DNA from: Azorinus chamasolen
Lineage: Eukaryota > Mollusca > Bivalvia > Cardiida > Solecurtidae
Reading direction: 5' to 3'
Assembly (NCBI GenBank): GCA_963576725.1
Contig: OY755237.1
Span: 66,126,269-66,190,268 of the forward strand
DNA: 64,000 nucleotides
Shown: positions 53,046-63,088 of the stretch, piece after piece
Position numbering within the stretch: the stretch's first letter is position 1
Layout: each line of letters begins with the position of its first letter
Notes under the pieces: model-generated
Told to the model about the DNA's origin: nothing
Database searches by the model: none
What the model saw: only the letters and a program-made list of their open reading frames with translations
Made by a program: the position numbers and the translations under genes

Positions 53046-53695
53046 AATGCATGTTGAAAAGCTGGTTCTGTAATATTGAACATAAATGTCTAAATTATTT
53101 GCCAGTTTGATTGAATCAGTTATAAATGCAAATCGATGAGGCATATGCTCATTTTCCTGAGCAACATGTTCATTGTTCCAACAAGTGGTTGTTTACTTTC
53201 AATCAACGATACTAACAGTATGGGCGGTGCAATTCATCGATCTCCATTCGCTCCGCGTTGATTAATAACTTGTATTTAATTGGTTTTATAATTATAAACA
53301 GTTTTATGTTAAATGTAATTTGTCTATGAACTATCTCATAACCACTGAAATAATACTGTTTGGGCCATTTGAGGGAGATTTCCCTGAATAACTTGTATCG
53401 TAAAATGAATTTGTGAATCAATAATATGGATTAGATAGCCACTCACAATTTCTTGTTCTAGAACGAAATATTATTGCAATATTGCATATGGTGAACACAA
53501 ACACGGAACCAGCCGGAACACCGCTGAGTATGTAAAAGATTGATACGGACTAAAACGCACACGAGTTGTGTCAAAAACACGGACAAATAACAATTTAAGT
53601 GATTATTCCTTGCCCGCTTTTAAGAACCGGCTAACCCGGTCTGCTCTGTTAAACTAAATTTCCGGTTTAGAGAGGTTTTTCTGTGTACTTGATAA
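53046..53695. other. No recognisable gene
   Basis: AT-rich. TTTCCGGTTTAGAGAGGTTT at 53659 looks like a lone G3 right end. Confidence 0.5.
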
Positions 53696-53860
53696 CACTG
53701 ATTAGCACTTTTGAACGCAAATACCCTGTGTGAAAAGATCGCTTTGTAAATGTGATATAATAATCATTATTATTATTAATAATGAATATAATATAATAAT
53801 AATAATAATAATAATTCATAATAATAAATGTAAATATAGTAATAATGATAATACATTGTA
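53696..53860 (+). repeat. Dispersed retroposon tail with expanded (TAA)n
   Basis: GCACTTTTGAACGCAAATAC, CCTGTGTGAAAAGATCGCTT, TGTAAATGTGATATAATAAT, then about 90 bp of TAA/ATT units. Confidence 0.75.
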
Positions 53861-54120
53861 CTATAAGCCGTAAAGTAACTATCCTTATCACTCTAATAAT
53901 TCGGACAGAAAAACTTGGACTACTCCTTCAAGAGCAATTTGGACAGGGTCTTCACTATGTGCTACTTTGTCAGTGTAATTATCAAATGGTGCCAACTTGA
54001 ATGTATGTAATTCAGTGTTACAAACCCATCGAAAGAGGCGAGTGGGTGTCTGATAACTAGGAGTTATAAGGGCAGGCCATATTCAGCATTAACTCACACC
54101 GTTTGCATTGTGGGACACCT

Positions 54121-54333
54121 TTAACCCTTACAACGCTGAATTTTTAAATGGACTATTCCAAACTTCAAACAGGTTAAGCTTATGATGACTATTTAGGAAT
54201 ATTTCTAAGGAAAAGTGTAACATGACAAACAATGCAGACCCTGGTGAGAGGGTTCCTCTAGAAGCTCTGTTATCTGGGTCTACACTGTTTGCAAATGACG
54301 TAAGTGACTCGTGTCCCACACTATAAGGGTTAA
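54121..54333 (-). mobile_element. Family E MITE, full length
   Basis: TTAACCCTTACAACGCTGAA to CACACTATAAGGGTTAA, 213 bp. The hairpin is ATGCAGACCCTGGTGAGAGG, GTTATCTGGGTCTACACTGT around GTTCCTCTAGAAGC. Confidence 0.8.
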
Positions 54334-54530
54334 CCCTTTCGCTGCCGGTGGTTTCGTGGTTACATATGCCAACAGTTTGGATCCAGATGCAAATCGGCGT
54401 CTCATCAGGATCCAAATTGTTTGTTACTGTGGTATGGTTTTGTTGTTGTTGTTGTCCAGGAGCTGTCTCGTCTGGGTCTTCACTATTTACAGGTAGGTAT
54501 ATTGAACGTGAATAGCAAGCGAAGGGTTAA
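54330..54530 (+). mobile_element. Chimeric TTAA element: family D left part, family B right part
   Basis: It shares TTAA 54330-54333 with the preceding E copy. TTAACCCTTTCGCTGCCGG, CAACAGTTTGGATCCAGATG and CGTCTCATCAGGATCCAAAT are D-type. From CAGGAGCTGTCTCGTCTGGG to AATAGCAAGCGAAGGGTTAA it is B-type. A GTTGTTGTTGTTG run lies at the joint. Confidence 0.75.
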
Positions 54531-54783
54531 CCCGTCTGGCAATTTAATATAGGTTAAGGAACATGGAGGCAGATTTTGAAAAGAAACGTGCGAACCCGAT
54601 GCGGAAAATATAGAAAAAGATTGTCATAAATGATGATTGAATAGCTAAATCTAATATATTAAATGTAAGTAACTCATCAACACTTTTTAGGTCTAGACTA
54701 ATAAATCAAAAGTTAAAGCCTGGTATTATCTAAATACTTAACCATAATCACTGCAATAGAGGCTCTCTTCGGTAAGCATATAT

Positions 54784-55012
54784 TTAACCCTTTACTTCAT
54801 GAATATTCATATAAGAAATGATGACATTATAAATATTAATTGGATTAATTTTTAAGATAGCATTTTAACACATGACTGGTTAACGAAAGTAGGAACTATA
54901 GAATCAGATCTATATTTTCCTATAAGCAAGCAGAACATATCCTAAAGGAGCCGTCTGACCTGGTTTTACTCTGTTTGCAAAGGCGTAGAAAGGCGTAATT
55001 ATGGAGGCAAGT
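54784..55012 (-). mobile_element. Family A MITE
   Basis: TTAACCCTTTACTTCATGAA starts it. The left hairpin arm is shortened (GCAGAACATATCC) and the right arm GGAGCCGTCTGACCTGGTTT is kept. The right end is decayed (TTATGGAGGCAAGTATTA). Confidence 0.75.
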
Positions 55013-55319
55013 ATTACAATGGGTGGTATTAATAGGGTGTGCTCCGCTTAGTGGTGCGTTTGTTGATTTTTATCAAACGTTTATGTAAGCTATGTATATA
55101 TGAACATTCCAGTGACACTGTCGGAACTTATTCAGAACTCAGAGACAAGAATGAAACCTGTATGTGTGTCTTATAACAGATACCTAAATAATAAGAGTAT
55201 TTAGGAAATTAGATGAAATAGTTTCATAGTTGTCCGACCCCCCCGATCTTGCATCTGTTTTAGATGTGATTCTAATGTTTATCAAGAAAATAAGGGTTGG
55301 CTGAAATCTAGTCTTTTAT
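55013..55319. other. No recognisable feature
   Basis: Nothing that I can support. Confidence 0.5.
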
Positions 55320-55363
55320 AATAATGTTTAAGGCATTATTTCATAGATACTCTTTTGAAAGCA

Positions 55364-55432
55364 TTTGCAAAAAGAGTAGACACATATCAGACTGTCAATG
55401 TTAGAGCCGTCCGATCGGGATCTACTCTGTAT
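55364..55432 (+). mobile_element. Family A hairpin, old
   Basis: GCAAAAAGAGTAGACACATA to CGGGATCTACTCTGTATGG. The tip is GTCAATGTTAGAGCC. Confidence 0.6.
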
Positions 55433-55627
55433 GGTTTCATTCTTGTATAGACACGCACTAGGAAAAGTGTAAAAAAGGTTTTGTTAGACCACATTCGTTA
55501 TGGATCACATTTGTAACAGATATGTAAACTGTGTTGCAAATGTGAGTGTCCAACATGGGGTTGACATTATAATCACATCTGTAACAGGTTGGGTTCCTGG
55601 TTGACAATATTCATTTATTTAATAGTA

Positions 55628-55826
55628 CAGTAAAACCTCTCTACAACGGCCACTAAATTATGTTAATTAGTTAGTATTTAGGACAGGTGGCTGCTTAAAG
55701 CAAGGTTAAATTAAAACAGAACGCTCCTACAGGAGCGTTGTTTTACTTTAACCTTGCTTTAAGCAGCAACCTGCCCTTAACACAAAATACTTGATGTAAT
55801 TTAGTGGCCGTTATAGAGAGGTTATA
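55628..55826. mobile_element. Family G1 MITE
   Basis: CAGTAAAACCTCTCTACAAC after TA. The right end is lost after GTTATAGAGAGGTTAT. The tip GAACGCTCCTACAGGAGCG is kept. Confidence 0.85.
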
Positions 55827-56451
55827 GGATTACCATTGTATATTAGCCGCCCGTACCATTGCAAGTTATCATCATTACTCACCACATACTATGTTATTTA
55901 ATAAAAATATTCATTTTTAGAAAAGGTGTATCAGTATTGGAGTTCGTTTCAACGTCTTTATAAGCTCGGGACTCCGTGGAGTACGAGAAACGGAACAGTG
56001 ATCGCCGGTCCAATCTCAATGGTTTTCTCCGGGCACTAATTAATCAGGTCTGGTGTAATGTCATTCATTGTATTAGAATATTATTTCAACTCTTTTGTCG
56101 CAATACACCGTGCTAACCTTTGCAAACCCACTGGAGGCTCCTTAGGATCGAACTGGTTTATTCTGGTGATATGTCCGTAAAAACGCCGACGAAAACGCAA
56201 TTTTGAAACCTAATACAGACGCCAATCTTATAGATAAAATGTATTTGGCGCTGGAAGGGTTAAACCCATTTTACAAAACAATATTCTACTAGAATTTTTC
56301 TTATGGTACAGCAAACAGTGTAGAGTGTTGACCCTGGGTGTACAATGATTGCCTATGCACCATGCATGGGATCAAGGGAGTTTTTGCGCTAAATGTTGGT
56401 TGCCATATAGCCGAACTCTGATATGTATTTCCTGTGCGATACATTTTGTAT
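55827..56451. other. No gene; decayed hairpin traces
   Basis: CTGGAGGCTCCTTAGGATCG near 56130 and TGGAAGGGTTAA near 56252 suggest a very old TTAA-type copy. Confidence 0.4.
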
Positions 56452-56518
56452 GCAGACAGTTTGGATCCAGATGATACGCCGAATAATGCGGCGTCTCATC
56501 AGGATCCAAACTGTTTGT
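56452..56518. mobile_element. Family D hairpin, near perfect
   Basis: GCAGACAGTTTGGATCCAGA to ATCAGGATCCAAACTGTTTG around GCCGAATAATGCGGC. The rest of the element is not recognisable. Confidence 0.75.
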
Positions 56519-57047
56519 CATCTTGGCCAAATTTAAGAAAGTTTATTTTAAGAATTGAAGCGGACGACAATTGTTGCAGACGAAAACTTACTTAGTGTGC
56601 AAATAGTTAAAATTGTCCTTTTCGCTCAATGTGGTAAACAGATGAGACATCTTCCAATCCAAGTGATGAAGATTGCGATTAGCCCTTGAATGCGGGGAAA
56701 CGAATGTACTTACATTTTGCAAAGTTTGTAGACCAAGATTGAAGGGTTCCTAGAGGATCCCTTGTACCTACACGTTTTGCCATTCCAGATCATCTTGCCA
56801 ATTATATCATTTCATACTTAACGGACCCTATCGTTCAACGATGATGGCATAATCTACTTTGAATATTCAGCATTCAAAGGTTTAGTATTATTGAATACAA
56901 ACACAGCACTAGTCCAATCCACGTGAGCAAATTGTTTGTTTGCTTTGATATGTTATAACCGTCATCGATATTTGCTGTGCTCATTGATTAGCGAGAAATC
57001 TACTATTTCTTGAATATGTAACTTTAGTCACTCTGTCGGGAAGCGTT
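56519..57047. other. No gene; one decayed E-type hairpin
   Basis: TTGTAGACCAAGATTGAAGG, GTTCCTAGAGGATCC and TGTACCTACACGTTTTG at 56720-56780. Confidence 0.45.
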
Positions 57048-57302
57048 TTAATCCTTTCCTCCGTGAATATTGATGTGAGAAATAATGACGTCATGATTAA
57101 TAATAAAACGTTTTCATAGTTATATGTGAGCATAAAATATGCTTATTTGTTTCAAACGCTTTAGATCTACCTCATAATGATGAAAACACCTTTGAAAACA
57201 GAATAGGTTCAGATCAGATTGCTCACGTGGAAGCCGTTTGATATTGGGTAGATTTAATTAAAGAAGTTGGATCTAATAATAGCCTATGAGGTAATGGGTT
57301 AA
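57048..57302 (-). mobile_element. Chimeric TTAA element: family A left part, family C right end
   Basis: TTAATCCTTTCCTCCGTGAA and ATAATGACGTCATGATTAAT are A-type, as is the weak hairpin (TTCAGATCAGATTGCTCACG). The end AATAGCCTATGAGGTAATGG plus GTTAA is the family C terminus. Confidence 0.7.
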
Positions 57303-57566
57303 GGCCGTATACTGTATATCATTGTAAATAAACAGTAAACTAGCACAGTTAGATATCTAGAGCTAGGTACCCTCGATTTATAACATACTCAGGTACCACC
57401 TGCTTCTAAGACACACAGTTAGCCCATTTTGGAGATAGGTTTATTGCACAAATATAACAGTAGTGAAATATGCACCCTATATTTGTCAAACATGGCACGG
57501 TTTATCATTCTTATTACGCTAGCACCTGTATTTTCCTTATCATAGTTTGTCACCTTTAGCACCATT

Positions 57567-57637
57567 GAAAACAGTGCAGTCCCAGGTCAGATGCCGCCTT
57601 TTCAAGGCGGCATCTGACCTGGGAATTCACTGTTTTC
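57567..57637. mobile_element. Perfect-stem palindrome related to the A/E hairpins
   Basis: AAAACAGTGCAGTCCCAGGT and GGTCAGATGCCGCCTT pair with their inverse across TTTTCAAGG with only a couple of mismatches near the base. No TTAA ends could be assigned. Confidence 0.75.
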
Positions 57638-57873
57638 TGTATTGTTTTAGCCCAGTCATACAGGTTTTTAAAAACATATGTTTTACTAATATACCTTTAT
57701 TATTTAGTTTAGAATTATAATTAATATGAAATTATTGTTGCAGACGACACTTTTAAATTTGGCGCCAAAAGAGAGCTAAGCAATAACGTGTGTCTGCCAA
57801 GTACGACCATTGGCCAAATTAGACCAATATGTCTATAGTTGTATGTCCTTAATTTAAATGGCAATGAAATGCA

Positions 57874-57964
57874 CCTGTGGAGCAAATGCTCTATCTATCA
57901 CAATGGTTTCAAAAATGACTTTTACAACGCTGTCAGAATTTGTCAGTAGGAGGGAATGTGTTAA
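57874..57964 (+). mobile_element. Family C right part
   Basis: GGAGCAAATGCTCTATCTAT to AGTAGGAGGGAATGTGTTAA. The left half including the first arm is missing. TTAA is shared with the next element. Confidence 0.7.
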
Positions 57965-58196
57965 CCCTTCGCTTGCTATTCACGTCAATATACCTACCTG
58001 TAAATAGTGTAGACTCATGCAGGAGCTGTCTTATCAGGGTCTGCACTATTTACAAGTTGATTGTGCAACCAGTGCACTCCACAGCAGTGAGTGCACAGCG
58101 AAATACTTGTACACAGTGAAGATATATGTAATTATACAACAGGGCATGGGTAAAGAAGGAGAAATGTATTTTAAAATTCAGCAAGAGAAGGGTTAA
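57961..58196 (+). mobile_element. Family B MITE
   Basis: TTAACCCTTCGCTTGCTATT to TCAGCAAGAGAAGGGTTAA, 236 bp. The left arm lost about 14 bp (TGTAGACTCATGCAGGAGCT). Confidence 0.88.
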
Positions 58197-58315
58197 TTAA
58201 TCTCCATTATGGGCGAAGTCTGGCATGACTATCAGGTAGACGGATAATCCTTTCAACACTACGTACTTTTCGTCTGAAAAGAAAATGTTGTCTGTTACAA
58301 TTCTCACAGAAATGT

Positions 58316-58606
58316 GTTATTTACCATTTATTACATAAATACGCCTTTCTTCTCCTTTGCAAACAGGGTAGACCCAGATCATATGGCTCATGTAGGAGCC
58401 GTTTAATCACGGTCTGCTCTGTTTGCTACTGAATATAGATATGATAATAAACTTTCTACCATTGCCAAAGTTTCCTATGAGCATGTGTCTTTATAAAAAA
58501 TATATAACATATTCTTTATTAACCTTTTTTGACAGGTTAAAACTTTCTTATTAATATTAATGATGTCATTAGTTCTTACATGAATATTCATGGAGCAAAG
58601 GGTTAA
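58316..58606 (+). mobile_element. Family A MITE with insertion
   Basis: ATTTACCATTTATTACATAA to ATTCATGGAGCAAAGGGTTAA, about 290 bp, longer than usual because of extra AT-rich sequence around 58490-58550. The hairpin is CCCAGATCATATGGCTCATG, TAGGAGCCGTTTAATCACGG. Confidence 0.78.
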
Positions 58607-58797
58607 ATCTTTCAAAACACAGTGTCTATGTCAGGATGTGACTCCAAATGACCTCGGCGTTTTATCTGGAAAATAACTGTTCGAAACAGTCAACTAAACG
58701 TGATTCATGTTGTTTGAAAGAGCTAAAAAAAACGTAAATTACGGGCGAATAACAATTCCAAGAGAGTAAAATCACAATTTAATCTCAGATGTCTTGC

Positions 58798-59005
58798 TTA
58801 ACCCTTATCCCGCTATCTGTGACGTAACCCGCATTTGCAAACAGTTTGGATCCAGATAAGACGCCGAGTAACTCGGCGTCTCATCAGGATCCAAGCTGTT
58901 TGACACTCGGTGAATAATTTCTTTACGGCTTTATTGAATCGGAAGAAGAAGAAGAATACACAAAATCTGAATTTGAGCATGTTTTGACAGCTGTGTAAGG
59001 GTTAA
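58798..59005 (+). mobile_element. Family D MITE, best copy
   Basis: TTAACCCTTATCCCGCTATC to GCTGTGTAAGGGTTAA, 208 bp. The hairpin 58836-58901 is nearly perfect around GACGCCGAGTAACTCGGCGTC. The other half contains GAATCGGAAGAAGAAGAAGA. Confidence 0.88.
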
Positions 59006-59299
59006 TGGAATTAATTGTTCCAAGCTGTAAAATATTGATACCACTTGTAATTTGCAGTTAATTCTTATCATCCTGATCGTAATAGATTCGACATTTGCAA
59101 ACAAACATACAAGAACTCGGGTAGCTTTTTGTCTAATCAAGATCTAAATTCTTCCTTAATATTTCTCAGTAGTATTCTCATATGGCTGAGCGAATCGTAC
59201 GGAATTTAGAAATTAATTACGTGACCATAGACTGTGAACAACATTTTGTCAGCAGGAAACACGTCAGCTATTATTCTGCAGTAAACATTATGTCCCCTG

Positions 59300-59711
59300 G
59301 TACCTTTTCCTGTTGCATATTCATATAAATTATGTAAGAAATAATGAGGTCATGAATATCTATATGCTTTGTTTTTTAAACAGGATTTATTGGTATTGGG
59401 AAAATCTGTAAAGCCAGGGTCCATGCTTATAAAGCTTTTAGTAGAGTCTGAGTTTCGTTCTCAAGCTTTTGATTGGTCAGATTTGAGTTCTCAAGCTTTT
59501 GATTGGTCAGATTTGAGCCCTTGGCTCAAATCTGACCAATCAAAAACTTGAGAACGTACTCAGACTCAACTAAACGTTTTATAAGCATGGACCCAGATGT
59601 ATTATAAATTTATAAGCAAACAGAACAGAACCTGATCCTTCTGGAGCCGTCTGATCTTGGTCTACGCTATTTACAAAGGTGTTAAACGTCGTTTATATGA
59701 AGGAAAGGGTA
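59300..59711 (-). mobile_element. Family A MITE carrying a nested family H palindrome
   Basis: TTATGTAAGAAATAATGAGG lies on the left. Hairpin GCAAACAGAACAGAACCTGA / CTGGAGCCGTCTGATCTTGG and end GAAGGAAAGGGTAA lie on the right. The H element splits the AT-rich half. Confidence 0.7.
59417..59594. mobile_element. Family H palindrome, full length
   Basis: GGGTCCATGCTTATAAAGCT to TTTTATAAGCATGGACCC, 178 bp. It contains two GATTGGTCAGATTTGAG units on the left, one inverse on the right, and GAGCCCTTGGCTC at the centre. Confidence 0.88.
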
Positions 59712-59796
59712 AAACTCAGATTGTTTTACTCTTTTAATTCATGCTCTCGACTCGTTGGAGTTCTTCAAAAAGTATTTACCAGCTGTCCTGATCTAG

Positions 59797-59921
59797 CTAT
59801 TATAAACTTTATGCTTGAGTCTGAGTTCATTCTCAAGCATTTGATTGGTCACATTTTGAGCAAGCTAAAAACCTGACCAATCAAACACCTTAGAATGAAC
59901 GCAGACTCAGAAGCTTTATAA
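59797..59921. mobile_element. Family H variant
   Basis: CTATTATAAACTTTATGCTT then GAGTCTGAGTTCATTCTCAA, centre TTTTGAGCAAGCTAAAAA, and the inverse ending CAGACTCAGAAGCTTTATAA. The ends have diverged. Confidence 0.7.
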
Positions 59922-59963
59922 TCTGGGATTCTGATGAGATGCCGAGGCGCATGTATTTGATCT

Positions 59964-60142
59964 GGGTCCATGCTTATAAAACGTTTAGTTGAGTCTGAGT
60001 ACGTTCTCAAGTTTTTGATTGGTCAGATTTGAGCCTTTGGCTCAAATCTGACCAATCAAAAGCTTGAGAATTCAAATCTGACCAATCAAAAGCTTGAGAA
60101 CGAAACTCAGACTCAACTAAAAGCTTTTTTAAACATGGACCC
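59964..60142. mobile_element. Family H palindrome
   Basis: GGGTCCATGCTTATAAAACG to TTTTTAAACATGGACCC, 179 bp. The direct repeat is on the right side here (two CTGACCAATCAAAAGCTTGAG units), the mirror image of the 59417 copy. Confidence 0.85.
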
Positions 60143-60224
60143 AGGACCACAGTTGTTAGCAATTGCAGGTTACGATGATCTTAGCCAGGAAAGTGTTACC
60201 AGGTGCCTGGATGACTAGGGAAGC

Positions 60225-60425
60225 AATCGATCATTTCCCCCAATGAACATTTAAGCATAAATTGATAACTTCATGAAAATTCATTAACTTAACTTTTATA
60301 AAGATAAATATTAAAGCGAATGTTTAGCTTAGAGAAAAACTGTAATATCATAAGCACATCTTTCCTACAGGAGCCATGTGATCTGGGTCTACTCTGTTTG
60401 TAAATGAATGAATTGGCATTAACAT
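60225..60425 (-). mobile_element. Family A MITE, decayed
   Basis: TCATGAAAATTCATTAACTT on the left; only the right hairpin arm is clear (TACAGGAGCCATGTGATCTG GGTC). Confidence 0.5.
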
Positions 60426-60485
60426 GTCCAAAACATATCTAACGTTTGAAAAACACACATAACAGTTGTCACGGAAAAGGGATTA

Positions 60486-60635
60486 CAATAAAACCCCTCT
60501 AAACCGGAATTCTAGTAGCCAAGAATTTAGATACTTTAAGGCAGGTGGCTGCTAAATGCAGTGTTCAAGTCATGCAGAAAGCTCCTAGACCGATATTTAT
60601 ATCAAATTGAGCGACTGGTTCAGAGGCGTTTTACT
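60486..60635. mobile_element. Family G3 MITE with one core arm deleted
   Basis: CAATAAAACCCCTCTAAACC to CAGAGGCGTTTTACTG. The sequence jumps from AAGCTCCTAG at the tip directly to ACCGATATTT beyond the second arm, so the whole second core arm is missing. Confidence 0.82.
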
Positions 60636-60760
60636 GTACGCAAGTCTTGTGTACATGTATCTGTGTAATACATGTCTGCTTCCATACGTGTAGATGCAGC
60701 ACAATATGAATATTCACGGAACTTAACACTTACCGCTTCCCAGTTTCTGATCTGGTAATA

Positions 60761-60964
60761 CAGTAATGCCTCTCTTAACCGGAATTCTAGTAGATAAGAA
60801 TTTAGACACTTTTAGGTAGGTGGCTGCTTAATGCAGGGTGAAAGTCATGCAGAAAGCTCCTCTAGGAGCTTTCTGCATGACTTTCACCCTGCATTAAGCT
60901 GCCACCTGTCTCCAAGACCGATATTCATACTAAATTTAACGGCCGGTTAAGAGAGGTTTTACTG
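60761..60964. mobile_element. Family G3 MITE, near-perfect 204-bp palindrome
   Basis: TA-flanked. CAGTAATGCCTCTCTTAACC to GTTAAGAGAGGTTTTACTG. The tip is AAAGCTCCTCTAGGAGCTTT. Confidence 0.9.
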
Positions 60965-60999
60965 TATGTCTGCCTACTTCCTATGCGCTGAAACTTTTG

Positions 61000-61080
61000 A
61001 GAAACTATTGACCCAGTGTCAAACAGCTTGGACCCTGATGCGCCCCCGAGGTACTCATCTCGATATACGTTGTTTGCAAG
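61000..61080. mobile_element. Family D hairpin remnant
   Basis: GTGTCAAACAGCTTGGACCC on the left; the right arm is decayed (CTCATCTCGATATACGTTG). Confidence 0.5.
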
Positions 61081-61327
61081 TGCAACTTAGGTCGTGCTTA
61101 ACAGTCCAAGGGCTCATCTCATTGATTAAAACTGTTTTTCCAAGCTGCGCTTAGCAGACATTTAGGAGCACAAATATTTATAACATAAATTTCCTTCGAA
61201 TTGAACTTAGATTCATTTAAAATACATATTTGAATGAGTTGTTTATAACAGTTTTGAAAGCAAAATCGACGTTTCTACAAATATATAAGTTTACCTCCGT
61301 TGCCGCCATAACCGAATCAGTAAAACC

Positions 61328-61400
61328 GTGTGCAAACAGTTTAGATCCAAATGAGGTTTCAATTAACTCGGTTTCTCATCATTTGTCAGTCCATTTGATA
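61328..61400. mobile_element. Family D hairpin remnant
   Basis: GCAAACAGTTTAGATCCAAA with centre TTCAATTAACTCGG; the right arm is incomplete (TTTCTCATCATTTG). Confidence 0.5.
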
Positions 61401-61669
61401 TCTGATTATGTTTTATGAAAAACATAAGATGAAGATAAAATTAGCAGAAATTTATGTGGCTGCGAAAAAGGTTTTAACTCTCAAAGCAGAATATTGCTGT
61501 ATGGAATATTGATGTATGGGAAAGTAAATATTTATATGAACATAATTATGAATAATGTCATATTGATTTCAGCTAAGACAAAGCATTGTTCGTGGTAATG
61601 GGCAAATTGCTGTTTGGAAGAAATAAATATTTCATGTGTTTTAAAATCAATGTACCCTAGTTATTCTAT

Positions 61670-62565
61670 GTGCACGGAAGGTTTAACTTAGGCAAATAGT
61701 GCAGACCCAGATCAAACTGATCCTTCAGGAGCAGTTTGATCAGGGTCTACACTATTTGCTACTATGACAGTTAAATATATAGTTATCAAAATGGTGCTAA
61801 GTTGGCTTATTCATACATGTGCATGAAGTGCGACTATTTGGAATAAGAAAGGTACACACTTTTCATAAAGGTTTGTATTTCGTGGGCATAAATCGTGTTT
61901 GTCTTCTGTGCGAAAGTTACTGTTCGTTTTATTCTATAAGTTTGAAAACAAAACAACTCGGGGTTTTAACATTGGATTCAGGGAATAAATAATAATAAAA
62001 CATATGACAATAAAAGCTCTCTGCAACGATTTCTACAAAGGTTTTAGTAGGCAGGCGATACACGTAACTGAACAGCGTATGAAAGCATGCAGCCCGTTCC
62101 AATGGTAGCTTTCTGCTGCATTTTCCTTTTGCATTACAATAGAACCTGTACTAAGTGGTCATTCATTTATTGAACGTAAGAGACTTAAAAAGCAGGTGGT
62201 TGTTTAATACAGAGCAAAATTAATGCAGAAAGTTCCTATAGAAGTATTCTGCCTTACTTTTGACATTAATTAAGCTACCACCTGCCTTAGAGAACAATAG
62301 TTAAACATGTTTTTGATTGGCCGCTTAATACAGGTTATACTGTGGATATCTACTGTACTTTAAGACAGCCATACTTTATACAGTAAACCCCTTTAATGCA
62401 ACCACCACAAACTCTAATAATAAAACTCTAAATCTAAGTCGTTGAGGGCGTACGTTTTGCAGAAAGATTGTGTCCAAAATTAAACAACAACCTGCTCTAA
62501 GAGAATCAAATGTCTATTCACTATGTGATATCTTTGGAAGGTTTCCATAGAATAATAAATACATC
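61670..62565 (+). repeat. Left copy of a ~0.9-kb recent duplication
   Basis: It starts GTGCACGGAAGGTTTAACTT and ends ATACATCAAGGTCCATGCTT. It holds a family F hairpin (61692-61759, perfect around GATCCTTCAGGAGC), a G2-type core (62138-62342) and a partial second G2 terminus (CAGTAAACCCCTTTAATGCA). The other copy starts 1419 bp downstream. Confidence 0.9.
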
Positions 62566-62683
62566 AAGGTCCATGCTTATAAAGCTTTTTAGTTGAGTCT
62601 GAGTTCGTTCTCAAGCTTTTGATTGGTCAGATTTGAGTTCTCAAGCTTTTGATTGGTCAGATGGTTTTATAAGCATGAACCCA
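62566..62683. mobile_element. Family H element, truncated
   Basis: GGTCCATGCTTATAAAGCTT, two CTTTTGATTGGTCAGAT units, then directly GGTTTTATAAGCATGAACCC. The opposite arm is deleted. Confidence 0.78.
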
Positions 62684-63088
62684 GATCTCTTTCACGACCG
62701 GACAAATATTTCCTTACAACCTGGTTCGGGTTTCAAATTGATAGTGTCTTCCATATTCTTTACAAAACGTAGTAAGACTGTAAAAGCTTATATCGACGAA
62801 AGAGTTCAATGCTTATTATAGAAATGGTCTACTGTATTTTATGACTCTTCTTTGCGAAGGTTACTGGTCGTTTTACACTCAGATCAGATGGCTCTATAGG
62901 AGTCCAATGATTAGGGTATACACTGTTTGTAATCCTTCATTTTCTCACAAAGCATACCCTTTCAAACTGAATGGACTATATGGTTAAATCATGAACGATT
63001 CCACTTTGAAAATAAGGTACGCTCACAAGTGGTGCAAAATAGAAGTGGTCACGATGTTTTTCTTCAGAAGCTTTGAATCACTAAATAT
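62684..63088. other. Spacer between the duplicated copies
   Basis: It contains a decayed hairpin (CTCAGATCAGATGGCTCTAT, AGGAGTCCAATGATTAGGGT) at 62878-62940. No gene. Confidence 0.5.
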
